Part shown: positions 9,363-20,673 of the stretch, one piece after another | Layout: each line of letters opens with the position of its first letter | How positions within the stretch are numbered: the first letter of the stretch is position 1 | Source: Stentor coeruleus | Lineage: Eukaryota; Ciliophora; Heterotrichea; Heterotrichida; Stentoridae | NCBI GenBank assembly: GCA_001970955.1 | Contig: MPUH01000271.1 | Span: 1-64,000 of the forward strand | DNA: 64,000 bases | Direction of reading: 5' to 3' | Program-made: the position numbers and the translations under genes | Notes under the pieces: model-generated | Told to the model about the DNA's origin: nothing | Database searches by the model: none | Seen by the model: only the letters and a program-made list of their open reading frames with translations

Positions 9363-12218
9363 ATGTTCAGCTGGGTAAACAAAACTCAATTATCCCACAA
9401 CAGCAACTGTAAAAAAATCCAAGTACTAACATTATCCCTACTAATACTAGGAGTTATCTTATGTATTTTCATAACTTTTTACATCCTTTACACAAAATTA
9501 GACACATGGCTCAATGATATCGAATATCAAATGATCGAAAGAGAAAAAGAGCATTTACTCTTAGTATCCGAAGCAAGGGCACAAAAAATTGCCTCACTCT
9601 TAACAAATGTAATTCCTATCTAGAACAAATACGGTCTTATATTCTTAGAAAAAGCATATGATTCTGTAAAAAATGGGACTCTTAAAGCAGCAGTCACTGT
9701 ACCATTTCCAACAATAATAAATGTTTATGACTATTTAGAAGGTTCAGAAGTTTATCAAGAAAATACAACAACTGTTTGGTTAAGTCCATATACAAGAAAA
9801 ATAGAGGAGGTTCCAGAGTATAAATATTTGAGTATTTTTATAAAATTTCTTCAAGCTGTTGCTATATGTTATAAATGCCAAGCGGGGATAACTTTTGATT
9901 CAGGTACCGATTTTAGGTTTCCAATGAGAAATATGTCTTATGTTTTAACTAGTCCTTTATTACAAACTTGTTCAGTTTATGATTCAAGATGCTATAAAGC
10001 TTATAATGATGACAAAACTTTAATTTCTGATAAGTTGTCTTTGTATTATCAAGACAATTTTACTTACTTTTTACATTCAGAAGGGAAAACTTGTACTTAT
10101 TATTTCCCAGATAATTATTTTAATATACATGATCTTAGTTATGAGGATTATGAATATTTAATAACTACAAAAACTGGGTCTTTTATGATTGGGCATGATA
10201 ATAAACCTATTGTGGAGATTATTTCTAATGATTTACTTACGGAGATTTATAAGAATGATTTTATGATAAATGAAAGTATTAAGTCTATTTTGGATCATGG
10301 TTTTGATAAAAATCTTACTTCTTATAGTTTGTCTGGATATAATAGTATGTACTTTATAGCTTTTGCCCCTATTGAAATATATAGCAAGGAAAATGATAAA
10401 CAAAGGCTGATGGTTGTGACGATTGTTAGTAGGAATTCAGTTTTAAAACCATTAAGTGAATTGCTTGATGGGATTTTTAGCTTAGTGATGTTTCAGGTTA
10501 TTGTGTTTATGGTGTATTTTTTTTTAGTATTTTTAATGTGTTGGAAACTAGCAAATTTCATATACTCGAAAATTGTTGTACCGTTGCTGCTGATAGAGGA
10601 ATACATAAAAGTCAAAAAAAAGAATTTAAACGAAAAAGATTTTAATTCAGATATAAGCAGCTTAATAAGATATCTTAAAAAATTAGATATCATCGAGCAA
10701 TACGTAGACCCAAACTTTATCCTCCACCCAAACCTCGACAATCGTCTTAAAAACCTTAAAGAAATCAAACTTCTTTTTATAGCAATAGGAAACTATCGAG
10801 GAGTATCTATAATAAAAAACCTAATCGGCAATATCTACATTGAAAAAAAAAATTACAAAAAAGCTTTTGAAAACTATAAAAAATCTTTACTGCTAATCGA
10901 AGATCTCCGAAACTATGTAATAATACAAGAAAAAACTGAAGTAAATCTCACTCAAGATCAAAAAAATATCATGAAAAAAAAACTAGGTAAAACATTATTT
11001 TCTTGGATCTCTGAAAAATCTCTCATAGATGAAAATCGTATTGATAAAATAAACCAAGTTTGTTATGGCTTAAGGCTTTATTTAGAAGGAAAAAATGATA
11101 ATGGTAAAGATAGGGATAAACAAAGACAAGAATGGAAAAAACTTCAAGATCTTCAAATAATAGTCCTGAATTATTATATTTCAAAATCTAAGCATTTAAT
11201 AAGATTACTTAAACTTCTTATTGATATTGCTTATGTTAGACATAAATTACAATCTTATCATACTTCTATGGAATTACTAGAAATAGTCTCAGATGAATTA
11301 GGAAAACTTGTTACTGAAAATTCAGAATTAGAAAAAAGCCAAGCTTGTGGGTATGAAATTGATATTGATATAACAAGGCTTATGAGGGCAAATATTGTCA
11401 TTAAAGAAAACAAAGAAAGAAGACAGCCATTTCATGTCCCTGCTGTAACGTTTGAAAAAGATATTCTTAAACAAGAAATACTTTACATGAGAGGGATGAT
11501 TTTTAAAGATAATAACAAATTGCAAGAAGCTGGACTTTTTTTCACAATGGCTATTGTAAATTTTATATAGGAACAAGGTATATGGTTTAACCCAACAATA
11601 AGAAAAGAGTGTATTAATGAGCTTTATAAAATCTTTGATGTCTATGAAAGTATACCTCAAGTTCCTTTATTAGAAGAATTATATAAAAAATACAACAGCA
11701 AAAAAGCATCAACAGTACTTTGTCTAGATTATGATATCAACAAAGAGTGTGATATAAATAATTTAATAGTGGCTATGGTTAGTGAAGAAATTCAATCACA
11801 ATATGAAAACTTTGGGGCTGTAACAAGTTATGCTAAATTTCATTTGAAAATGGAAGTTGTTGAAAGAGATTATCCTGGTTTTGATATGGAGAATTTCCTT
11901 GGATCAACTGTGAAGTGTATAAAAAGGAATCATGTTTATGATGTTTTACTAGAAGGATTAAAGATGCTTCCAAAAGATTCAACAAAAAATACCCTGATTT
12001 TGATTGTTAAAGATATACATAATGATTTAGGAGCAGTTCGTATTGGTAATTTAAAAGAGTTTATTTTAGATACTACAATTTATATTGTTGTATGTAGTTG
12101 TGAAGTTCCAATACCTATTAGAAAATTAGAGAAGAATTATTTATGTAACGTGATTTATGGAGATGATATTGCGGATAACTTTGAAGAGCTTAAAGAATAT
12201 ATATTTGGTTTTGATTAA
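9363..12218 (+). CDS. Two-TM receptor-like protein with extracellular domain and vWA-like C-terminus
   Basis: Spliced from three exons (9363-9608, 9624-11555, 11571-12218) to 941 aa. TM1 is at about residues 20-43. The loop of about 320 residues between the TMs contains several Cys and resembles an extracellular Cache-like sensor, though I recognise it only by layout. TM2 is at about 362-390, followed by a basic, charged, mostly helical region with TPR-like paired helices (about 450-640). The C-terminal segment (about 800-940) resembles a von Willebrand A fold: strand LILIVKDIHND, then IYIVVCSCEVPIPIRKLEKN. Both introns are phase 0 and carry an in-frame TAG. The frame stays open across both junctions, which supports one gene. 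Ligand and pathway are unknown. Confidence 0.8.
9609..9623 (+). other. 15-nt intron 1 of the two-TM receptor-like gene
   Basis: GTAATTCCTATCTAG, phase 0. It supplies the TAG that otherwise ends the first frame; A at position 10. Confidence 0.92.
11556..11570 (+). other. 15-nt intron 2 of the two-TM receptor-like gene
   Basis: GTAAATTTTATATAG, phase 0. Removal joins a helix-rich region to the vWA-like end in the same frame. Confidence 0.92.
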
Positions 12219-12332
12219 TTATAGTATAATTAGATAATTATTATGCCTAGCCCCATAAAGATTTTAGACCATCTTATAAGGATTTATAAAGATATAGAAT
12301 AGTATAAAAATTTTTAGCTTAATTAAGATAAG

Positions 12333-13493
12333 TTAATAATAAGACTTAAAATTTTTTTGGCCATATGGCGAAACGTGCTTGATGGCTGTTACATAATTTT
12401 TCGGTGCTGGGGATTTATTTTCTAGGCTCATTGAGATTTTTGTATAACTAGGGTTTTTAGACCCAGGATTTTTCCCTATAAGTGGCAAAAATCTTTTATT
12501 AGATGTTTTTTCTTCTTTTGATTTCTCTCCAGCTGCACTATCTGCAGGGGGTAGTTTACTAACAGGGCTTGGAATTCTTCTACTTGCCTCATCAACAAAA
12601 TCTTTGAAATAAGGATGATTTAATGCTTCTTTCGCTGTTATCCTTTCTTCATGATTATAAACAAGCATTTTACATATCAAATCCCTAGCTTCTGGTGTAA
12701 CATGCAAAATAAGTTTTTCTAATCCAGTCCCTTCTTTAGGAGGGAAATTAATTTCCATATGTGAAGCATGGCTTTTAAACTCATCAAGTATTTTTTGAGA
12801 TGGAGTTCCCAAAATATTATGTATCTTATTAATCTGATCAAGTTCATTTTTCCCTGGGAACAATGGAAAAAGTTCTGAGACCTCAAAAAATACGCATCCA
12901 ACTCCCCAGATATCCATCTTGTAATTATAAAACCCATCAGTCAACAAACACTCAGGAGGTCTATACCACCTTGTTGATATATACTCCGTATAAGGTTGTT
13001 TTGAATAAATCCCTCTACACGAGCCGAAATCAGCAAGTTTCAAATTTTCTTCTATCAACAAAACATTTTCTGGCTTGATATCTCTATGAAAAATCCCATT
13101 TGTATGCATATGATCAATAGATTTAAGTAACTGGTAAATATAGTTTTTGATTTTAGCTTCAGGTAAATAGGTTCTACGTCCTCGAATCCACTCATACATA
13201 TTTAATTCCATAAGTTCAAAGACCAATGCTAATCTTCCTGTTGGTTCATCGCTATGTTATAATTACTATAAGACTTCTATAAGCTTTACTATATGTGGAT
13301 GAGGGGATAAACGACGTAAAGCTTGGATTTCTCTTAGGTTGTTCACTTGGTCAATGTTGTTAAAGTGGTTTTTCATGCATTTGATTGCCACGAATTTACC
13401 TGTTTTAATGCTTTGTGCCTTGAGGACTTCACTGAAAGTCCCTTCACCTTTTTTTGATATCAAACGGTATTCTGTTTAGTTTTTACTGTGCAT
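12333..13493 (-). CDS. MOK/MAK-type protein kinase (RCK family)
   Basis: Three exons on the - strand (13493-13487, 13471-13267, 13251-12333) give 376 aa. It begins MHKYRLISKKGEGTFSEV. The glycine loop GEGTFSEV, catalytic lysine AIKCMK, HRDIKPEN, DFGSC, TEY activation motif (PYTEYISTRWYRPPEC) and LFPGKNELDQINKIHNILGT follow in order, an almost textbook MOK pattern. MAK/MOK/ICK kinases control cilium length and IFT turnaround in other organisms. The tail after residue about 290 is basic and probably disordered. The first exon encodes only ATG CAC A, so the start depends on the first intron. The TEY motif implies activation by dual phosphorylation. Confidence 0.93.
13252..13266 (-). other. 15-nt intron 2 of MOK-like kinase
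   Basis: Sense strand GTAATTATAACATAG, phase 2. Removal gives LIEVLYDEPTGRLALVFEL, matching kinase subdomains IV-V. Confidence 0.92.
13472..13486 (-). other. 15-nt intron 1 of MOK-like kinase
   Basis: Sense strand GTAAAAACTAAACAG, phase 1, ending in CAG. It separates a 7-nt first exon from the kinase domain. The spliced start MHKYRLISK fits the family. Confidence 0.85.
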
Positions 13494-14807
13494 GGTTTTG
13501 GTTTATTATAATGGACAGGTTTAAAATAAATATGAGAAATCGGAAACAGAAATATGGTCGTTTGGGAGATTGCATTTTGGGGAAGTTTAAGGGAATTTTT
13601 GTTGGAAATTAGAGATTTGAAAAGAATTTTATTGAGGAATTAGAGTTGATTTAGAGTTTGAAGATGTTGGTTGATTATATATGGGAAGTTGGCGAAGGTT
13701 TTTAAATTGATTTATTGTTGGGTAATGGTGATTATGTAGGAAGTTAGTTTGAATAAGATTTTGAAATTGGAATTTTTAAGATTTTCGGCTTTAGGTTTTA
13801 GGGTATTATATCTGATGTTAAGGTGTTAGTATAATAGGTTTTATGTTTAGGTTTGGGATTGGATTTGAATGCTTTATATTTCAATTTTTTTTTTTAAGCT
13901 TATTGCCGTATTCTGATAGAAGTAAATTTATTTCTTATTATTAAATGGTAATAGAAGTTTATATACAAAATATTTTCTTATATAATATATATCTTCTTAT
14001 AACAAACATATAATTGATTTTAGAAATTTTATAGTTTGTATATGCAAAATAATACATTTATTCAATTATAAAACTTGATTCAATCAGGTGAAGTTCAAAA
14101 TATTCTTCAAATAAAATAGATTTTAAAGCAAGGCAAAAAGAAAATCGGTTAGGTGGTTAAAGCAAAATGGCTTAAAATAAAATATAAGAAATATATTAAG
14201 GAAAATTTAGCTGAGATAGACATAATGTAAATAAATAAAAATAATATTTTTTAGATTAAAGTTTTGTGTCCAATTATAAGAGACCATAAAACATATATCA
14301 TATTTTTGATTAAAGTTCACAAGTTTCTCTTAAAAACTAATATATTATTTTCAAATTTAATTTTTACAGTTTATCCCGCAATAACGCAAAATTTTAAACG
14401 CCACGAAAATAAGTTAGGATTTAACAAGAACCTCATTTAAACACAGGAAAATATTTTTAAAGTTAAATAATACAAATTTTTAGCTTAGTTATAATGAAAT
14501 ATTTGAAAAAACAATGATGCTAAATTATTAGTTTAAATTATAAATTTTTAATTAGATTAACCCAAACTTTCCCCAAGCATTTATTTAAAGAATAGTATCT
14601 ATAAATCATTACTTCATATATTACGCATTTTATTTTAAGATCAACTCATATATTTCTCTAAAAAACATACAAAATACTTTATTTCAATCATAGTATCCAT
14701 TTCCTTACAAACACAGTCAATTTTTCCTTTAAACGTTTAACTTTTATCAAAACTCTCAACTATTTTGACAACATAATTTCATAAAACATCATTTATTTAT
14801 AAAATAA
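13494..14807. other. Divergent spacer with strong composition switch
   Basis: 13500-13860 is G-rich and C-poor, 13900-14500 is plain AT-rich, and 14560-14800 is C-rich and G-poor. No gene seen. Confidence 0.6.
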
Positions 14808-15341
14808 ATGCGGAAAGATTTCGAATATTTCGTAAACCCCACTTTAAATTTACGTCTCAATGGCCGTTTGAGCTTTAAGGAGTCAAAATACACAGCATCA
14901 GGCCAAGAAATTTTATCAGACCTTGAAAAACTCAAATATTTTTCTGTCAATTTGGCAGAAATTAAAGAAAATATAAACACTTCTTTAGTCCAAGTCCCTT
15001 GTAAGCGTAGGAGATCAGGGAAAAATCAGAAAACCCAAACGGAATCACCTGAAAACGAGGCTGTTTCAGCACTCACAATCCTTATGCTTTGTAAAAATCA
15101 AAAAAAATTGCGGAAAAACTCTATTGAAACAGGAAATTCATCAGAAGAAAACTTTTATAAGTGTAAATTTCAATCAACTGGGTCTACAGACCCAGTTCAA
15201 ACAAAAAAAAGCTTGAATTATTGTAGGAATACATGCAAAACTGCCTTATGCCCTATAGATTCAAATGCTAATGTAATGAAAAGACCGAAAAACCATGTGG
15301 AGATTGCTTGGATGAATCAAAGACTTAAGATGTCTATGTAG
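14808..15341 (+). CDS. Unknown basic protein, 177 aa
   Basis: I do not recognise a family. The N-terminal 60 residues look folded, with alternating hydrophobics. The rest is Lys/Asn/Ser/Cys-rich with a basic cluster PCKRRRSGKNQK (possible nuclear signal) and a cysteine-containing end (YCRNTCKTALC). The stretch STDPVQTKKS recalls DPIQ-type stretches in two other unknown proteins of this window (33700-34287 and 37059-37652). The start is the first ATG after a C-rich, G-poor 5' flank, as for most genes here. Confidence 0.6.
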   Translation: MRKDFEYFVNPTLNLRLNGRLSFKESKYTASGQEILSDLEKLKYFSVNLAEIKENINTSLVQVPCKRRRSGKNQKTQTESPENEAVSALTILMLCKNQKKLRKNSIETGNSSEENFYKCKFQSTGSTDPVQTKKSLNYCRNTCKTALCPIDSNANVMKRPKNHVEIAWMNQRLKMSM

Positions 15342-15858
15342 TAAATTATAGGAATAATGCATTTGGCAGTATTTTATATTAAATGTTTTTGGAATTTTAA
15401 ATTGTAAAAGGGGAAAATGCTAAAAGCCGCATTAATATTATGAGAGTTTTATGATATAAAATATAATTTCCTACAAGAATTCAAACTTAAACTTTTTACT
15501 GAAGTTGTTATGGAGAAGTTGTTTTAACTATTTTACGAATAAACGAGTTAGATATAAAATATATTTGCGAATTACTTTTACTCACCTAAAGAAATGAAAA
15601 AAAGGATATTCTGACTTTAGAGTATATTATATACAGTTTTTTAAAGAAAATTGTATATATAAATCAGCAATTAGAGGTATCAGAGTTTGTTAAGATGTTA
15701 TTTATAGATAGCATTAGGAATTGCTAATAAAAGGGAAAACAATTTTAATAACTAATGTGCCTTCTGATTTAATTAAATATTTTTTCTAACTTTAAATGTT
15801 AGGTTATAATCGGAATTAATATTATAATATTTATAAGTATTTATTTACTTTTTAAAAA
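15342..15858. other. Convergent spacer, no gene seen
   Basis: AT-rich with weak skew. If TGA is read as sense, the upstream - strand gene extends into its right edge, to 15841. Confidence 0.5.
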
Positions 15859-17067
15859 TCAACATTCTTCAGTGTTACTTGATAAGAGAACTGAATTTTT
15901 ACATATTTTTTTCCTGTTTTCATTTGAGTAATTAAACCTTGAATTCCTTCGTCTGAAATTGTCTATTCTTGGTGTGATACTAGCTGCACGCAGATTAAGT
16001 AAGCTATTACGAGAGTTTTCAGGGTTAAATGCTTTATACTCTTTATACGAATAATTGCTTATAACTTTAGGTTTAAAGCATTGTACATATTTTGGCAATG
16101 AACTATTCTTAACTTTTTTCATCCTAATTTCAGTAATTAAATCGACTTTACCACAATTATCACTGGTCTCTTCTTTATCTTTAAAATTTTTCACATCTTC
16201 TTTTTCCTTCACAAACTCTTTATCCAAATCCCTATGTTTTATTCTTGAGTTACTCATTTGTTTAATATTTTGTATTTCCTCTTTCAATGATGCAATTATT
16301 TCTTCTTGTCTAATATTCAACAACTCCCTAACTTCAATTTCCTTATTTGTATCTGACTTGATTTTTTTTAATTCATCAAAAGCATTATCTCTTTCTTTAA
16401 TAATATTCTCACATTTTTCATTAGTAACATTTTCAATATTTTTTATAACATTTTCATATTTATTTTTAATCTCCTGATTTTCTTCTCTTAGTTTCGAGTA
16501 TATATCATTATTTTTATCAATTTCTTTTTTGTACTGCTCACATAATTCTTTTAATATATTTATTTGTAGTTTATATGCTTTGATTTTTGATTTTTGATAA
16601 TCGTTTTGATTTGTTTGTGGGGGTTGCTGTTTAGAAGATTTTCTTTTTTTATTAAGAACACGGAGTTTTGATATAAGATATTCTTGATCACTTATGACAT
16701 AGTGAAGGTTTATTATCTCTTTATCTTTTTTATTTAAGGCTATACGGAAATCAGCAAAGTCTCCTTGAAAACGTAAAGACTCATTTTGAAGTTTAGTTTT
16801 TATTTCGTTTATCGATGTGAAAAGTTCTTTTTTTGTTTTGTTTTCAACTTTAATTTTTAAACTGCGCATTTCTTCTTCTTTGCTATCTCTAATATTAGTT
16901 ATAGTTTTCTCATACCTTTCCTTTTCTGATAATCTTAGAAAAGTAAATTTGCCTGAATCAGTTGTTTTTTTTAGTTGGATTTTTTTCAGCAGTTCAGGGT
17001 TTTCAAAACTATCCCAAAACTCTTCATCAGAAGATTTTGAATAGTCACTAGATGCGCAATTTATCAT
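15859..17067 (-). CDS. Coiled-coil protein, 402 aa
   Basis: Long heptad-rich, Lys/Glu/Asn-rich helices cover about residues 45-290, with a basic Arg/Ser/Asn-rich tail. No enzymatic motif is visible. It is probably a structural protein of cortex or cytoskeleton; that is inference. The frame ends at TGA (15859-15861). Six codons further, TAA (15841-15843) would end it if TGA were Trp, giving an extra WFLKSK. It diverges from the p25-alpha gene with 181 bp between the start codons. Confidence 0.75.
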   Translation of the reverse strand: MINCASSDYSKSSDEEFWDSFENPELLKKIQLKKTTDSGKFTFLRLSEKERYEKTITNIRDSKEEEMRSLKIKVENKTKKELFTSINEIKTKLQNESLRFQGDFADFRIALNKKDKEIINLHYVISDQEYLISKLRVLNKKRKSSKQQPPQTNQNDYQKSKIKAYKLQINILKELCEQYKKEIDKNNDIYSKLREENQEIKNKYENVIKNIENVTNEKCENIIKERDNAFDELKKIKSDTNKEIEVRELLNIRQEEIIASLKEEIQNIKQMSNSRIKHRDLDKEFVKEKEDVKNFKDKEETSDNCGKVDLITEIRMKKVKNSSLPKYVQCFKPKVISNYSYKEYKAFNPENSRNSLLNLRAASITPRIDNFRRRNSRFNYSNENRKKICKNSVLLSSNTEEC

Positions 17068-17248
17068 AATAATGACATCTTAAAAAAAGTTTTTCAAAAT
17101 ACATTAAAATATAAAAATCTTCAGATCTCTTTTTTCAATAACCCCAACCAAATTTTCTACAACCAAAAGTTCCCCATCTTATTTTCTTATAAATTTTTAA
17201 ATTCTAAGCATATCCATACTTCATCCCACAAACATTATATAATAATAA

Positions 17249-19207
17249 ATGATAGACAACTCTATAGACTGGGATGATGTACTCAAGCAAGTATTTCTCA
17301 ATTACTCTGTCTCAGGGAAGTCGAATCAGAATGTTTTGACTGCAATAAAATTCAAAAAATTGCTAACAGATGCACAGATTCTTGACCGTAATCTCACTGG
17401 AAAAGATGCTGATATTATGTTTTGTAGTGAAACTAGACATCAAACCCATATGACTTTCGAAACATTTACTAACATGCTTCCAAGGCTTGCACAGCTGAAA
17501 TATGGTGATAAATTCCAAGAAAACCCAAAACAAACTATGATAAATTTATTAGAAACAAAACTTCTTCCTTTATGTAAACAAGCTTTGACTCCAACTTTTC
17601 ATACTGAAAGTTTACAGTTTAATGAGGTTATAAGAATCATAGTTCAAAGCGTTTATGTCCCATTGAAGAATATTTACACCCATTATTTCCCATGGGAAGT
17701 TCAAGGAAGTGAGAAATTTGAAGTTAAAGCAAACAAATCTCAAAGAGCACTTGGGATAATGTTAAAGGATTTTGATATTTGCCCATCTTTAGTCAATAAA
17801 ACTGTTATTAGTAAATTGTGGAGTGATGTTGTTATTAATTGTACTGATTTTCCTCCTGCTCAAGTCTTATTGCCAAGTCCGATTCATGAACTAGGATCAT
17901 GTCTTACTTTGAGTAAATACTTGTTTATAATATACAACTCTGCATTACTTGGTTATGATAATGATTCTCAGTTGAAAAACAGTCTTCCAGCAGAAAAGCT
18001 CTTAATATTGTTAGAACGCATGGAATTATCACAAGAAAAAAAAACTTCATATACTAGTAGACCGAGGACTGCACGTGACTCTTTACTTCCTCCAAGAGAT
18101 GTTATAGAAAAAGTAATTAATGTTAGTACACCAGAAATTAGTGAAGAAGATGAAATACCACAAAGGGAGGTAAAAAAAGTTTCAACTGATGTGGAGAAAC
18201 ATTTTGAGAGCCTTCAGAGAATATTTCAAACTTATTGCTCGTATGGAGAACCGATGAACACGACTAAACTTAAGTCTTCAAAACTTATTAAAATGCTTAA
18301 GGATTGTGGAGTATTAGATACTGTTGAATCTTCATCTGGTACTTCAGCAATTACTAAAGTTGAGATTGATATAATATTCTCTAAACTTACAGGAACTCAT
18401 GCAAACCCATCAAAAACTTCCAAATCAGCTTTTGCCCCAAAAAGCTATTTATCACTTAATTCTAACCAAGTTGGACGTATGGACTTTTCCCAGTTCCTCA
18501 AATCTTTAGAAGTCCTAGCAGAAAAACTCTACCCAGGTCTTAATCTTGATGAAGCTTATATGAATCTTATAGAAAATTGTATCCTCCAACTTGATAATGA
18601 AAGTTCCCCACAAAGATGTTTAAATTCACAATATGTTAACACCTTAATGGAAATGCTTAAAGATGAAGATATGATTGAGGCTCTTGGAATTATTCATAAA
18701 ATGTTTACCCCATACTTTATTTTCTATGCAGATACACATGGGTTTATGAATTTCACATCATTTCTTCGTTTTTGTAAAGACTTTCAGATTTTCCCTGATA
18801 TTATATCAAAAGCTAAGCTTCTTAGGTTTTTTAATGCTTTAGCTGGGATTTATGCACAAACTGAAGGTCCTGAAAAGGAAGAAAGTGTTATGTCAGAACA
18901 TCAAAGAGCTCCTGAACAGACAGAAAAAAATGTTATTGACCAGCATTTATTTGTTGAAGCCTTAGCGCTTATTGCTGCTGAGATTAATTATATTAGATCT
19001 ACTCCTACACCAGTTCATAGGATTTGCTATTTGATTGAAAGACTTAATCAATCAACTGGACCGATAATTATTCTTAATAGTAAGAGTAATTCACAACCAG
19101 CTGTTCAGAGAGTTGATATTATTACACCACTTAGAGAAAGGTATCCAAGCATATTTGCCCCTCAGGTTTTTATTGAAAAACCCTCATTCGCTAAGCTTAT
19201 GTCTTAA
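17249..19207 (+). CDS. p25-alpha (TPPP-like) repeat protein
   Basis: 652 aa, no intron needed. Two p25-alpha-like regions are visible. The first is near residues 10-95 (FKKLLTDAQILD, then GKDADIMFCSETRHQTHMTF). The second, clearer one is near 315-425 (HFESLQRIFQTYCSYGEP, LIKMLKDCGVLDT, VEIDIIFSKLTG, MDFSQFLKSLEVLAEKLYPG). TPPP/p25-alpha proteins bind and bundle tubulin, and related proteins occur in cilia and in apicomplexan conoids. A third EF-hand-like helical region follows near 455-545. The central linker is basic and Ser/Thr/Arg-rich. A microtubule-associated role is the likely one. Confidence 0.8.
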   Translation: MIDNSIDWDDVLKQVFLNYSVSGKSNQNVLTAIKFKKLLTDAQILDRNLTGKDADIMFCSETRHQTHMTFETFTNMLPRLAQLKYGDKFQENPKQTMINLLETKLLPLCKQALTPTFHTESLQFNEVIRIIVQSVYVPLKNIYTHYFPWEVQGSEKFEVKANKSQRALGIMLKDFDICPSLVNKTVISKLWSDVVINCTDFPPAQVLLPSPIHELGSCLTLSKYLFIIYNSALLGYDNDSQLKNSLPAEKLLILLERMELSQEKKTSYTSRPRTARDSLLPPRDVIEKVINVSTPEISEEDEIPQREVKKVSTDVEKHFESLQRIFQTYCSYGEPMNTTKLKSSKLIKMLKDCGVLDTVESSSGTSAITKVEIDIIFSKLTGTHANPSKTSKSAFAPKSYLSLNSNQVGRMDFSQFLKSLEVLAEKLYPGLNLDEAYMNLIENCILQLDNESSPQRCLNSQYVNTLMEMLKDEDMIEALGIIHKMFTPYFIFYADTHGFMNFTSFLRFCKDFQIFPDIISKAKLLRFFNALAGIYAQTEGPEKEESVMSEHQRAPEQTEKNVIDQHLFVEALALIAAEINYIRSTPTPVHRICYLIERLNQSTGPIIILNSKSNSQPAVQRVDIITPLRERYPSIFAPQVFIEKPSFAKLMS

Positions 19208-19544
19208 ATTATTCAGATAATTAAATCGATGTATAGGAATTGTGTAAGAAAATAGGCTTATTGTGAGATTTATATGTTAAAAAATAAGGCTGGTTATGGT
19301 AGAAAGATAGGTGGATTTTGGGAAATTATTTTTTTTATATGATATAATTGTAGTTATAACATTTTTCCCTTAAATTTTATTACTATTTTAATCATAACAT
19401 CTTTTAAGCAACATAAAATTACCTAAAATTAATCTATAAGTCTTCACACCCACTCAAAAACTCAAAAAACACCCAACCATTACAACAAAGCTTACATTTT
19501 CCTCTTCTTACTAAAATAATTAACTTAAAATATTTCCTATTTTA
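19208..19544. other. Convergent spacer with sharp skew switch
   Basis: G-rich and C-poor up to about 19350, then C-rich and G-poor from about 19360 to 19530. No gene or repeat seen. Confidence 0.6.
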
Positions 19545-20105
19545 TCACTTTGGTATTGGAAAATCAGCTAATGTGTTACTAAATATACTTGGTATCTCAT
19601 ATGATCCAGGTCCTGGGCTAGGATTTCTTATATAATTTCTCTGTTTATCCTTTACTCCACCACTAAAGCTGATTCCCGAGAACTTAGTATTCTGTGTAGC
19701 TCTGAAATTTGGATAATAACAACTTGGTCCAGGTGATTTTGATCTCATTTGCATCTGTAATCTAGGTTTAAGTGAATATTTTGGAGCATTTTCACCTAAA
19801 GGTAAATAGGGATTATAACTGCCAGGACCAGGTAAATTAGAAACTCTTCTATAACTATGTTGCTCATTTGCAAGACCTCTAAGTATTGGTCCATTAGCTA
19901 ATTTATCAAATATTGAATTTATATTGTATGAACCTGGAGGAGGAGAACCTCTTCCAGTTAAATTTTCTACTGGAGATCTTTTACCTTGACCAAATGTGTA
20001 ACCTCGTCTCCAGTAGATTCGTGATGGGGTTATATATCGGCGAGTTGATGATGACATTTTCTTTTGAGTTGTAATCAGTTTAGGTAAGCTATTTTCAGGA
20101 TCCAT
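19545..20105 (-). CDS. STPGR/SHIPPO-repeat protein (ODF3/CIMAP-like)
   Basis: 186 aa with four Pro-Gly-rich units: SPPPGSYNI, LPGPGSYNPY, SPGPSCYYPN and SPGPGSYEIP. These are sperm-tail PG-rich repeats, found in ciliary and axonemal proteins that associate with microtubules, some as inner-lumen proteins. The rest is basic. The frame ends TGA TAA (19545-19547, then 19542-19544), a direct tandem of the rare TGA with a normal stop. Confidence 0.88.
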   Translation of the reverse strand: MDPENSLPKLITTQKKMSSSTRRYITPSRIYWRRGYTFGQGKRSPVENLTGRGSPPPGSYNINSIFDKLANGPILRGLANEQHSYRRVSNLPGPGSYNPYLPLGENAPKYSLKPRLQMQMRSKSPGPSCYYPNFRATQNTKFSGISFSGGVKDKQRNYIRNPSPGPGSYEIPSIFSNTLADFPIPK

Positions 20106-20673
20106 TATATAAAGTTTTAGGATTAAGGAAGATAATGTTAAAGATAAGTTTGTGTTGGGGGTAAGTGAGGAAAAATAGGGATATTTTGGTTTTAGATAGG
20201 ATTTTGGATTTAAGTGGGTTAGGATAGTGGTTTAATGGAAGATAGGGTGACTAGAGTTTTTTATAGGATGAAGTTGTATTTTAGATGCTAGAATGAGGAG
20301 GAGGCTATTGTTTTTTGTTTAATACTCAATATAAATCTTCAATTGAACCATAATTAAAAGTTAATTTACAAAACATTGTTGAGAATTCATATCATATAAT
20401 AAATAATTTGCTTCTAACTTACAAAAAACCTCATCATTAATTTATCTGTTTTTTCTTATCCATAAATGCTTTAAAACTATAAAATTCCAATCTTTCCATT
20501 ATCAAATAAAAATTACTAATTCTCTTTTATAAATAATATTTTAATAAAAATAAATCCCCACATAAACTCCTCAATTCCTATAATAAACCATTCTAATAAT
20601 AAATCTCTAGTTCAAAAATCTTCAAATAAAACAATCTTACTATAACCGTAAATTAAAATTATAACATTTTAAA
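20106..20673. other. Divergent spacer with composition switch
   Basis: 20106-20310 G-rich and C-poor, 20400-20650 C-containing and nearly G-free. No coding region seen. Confidence 0.6.

Noticed and set aside
16055-16477. 140-codon + strand frame inside the coiled-coil gene 15859-17067
   Set aside because: A hydrophobic shadow of Lys/Glu/Asn codons; the coiled coil on the - strand is clearly the gene.
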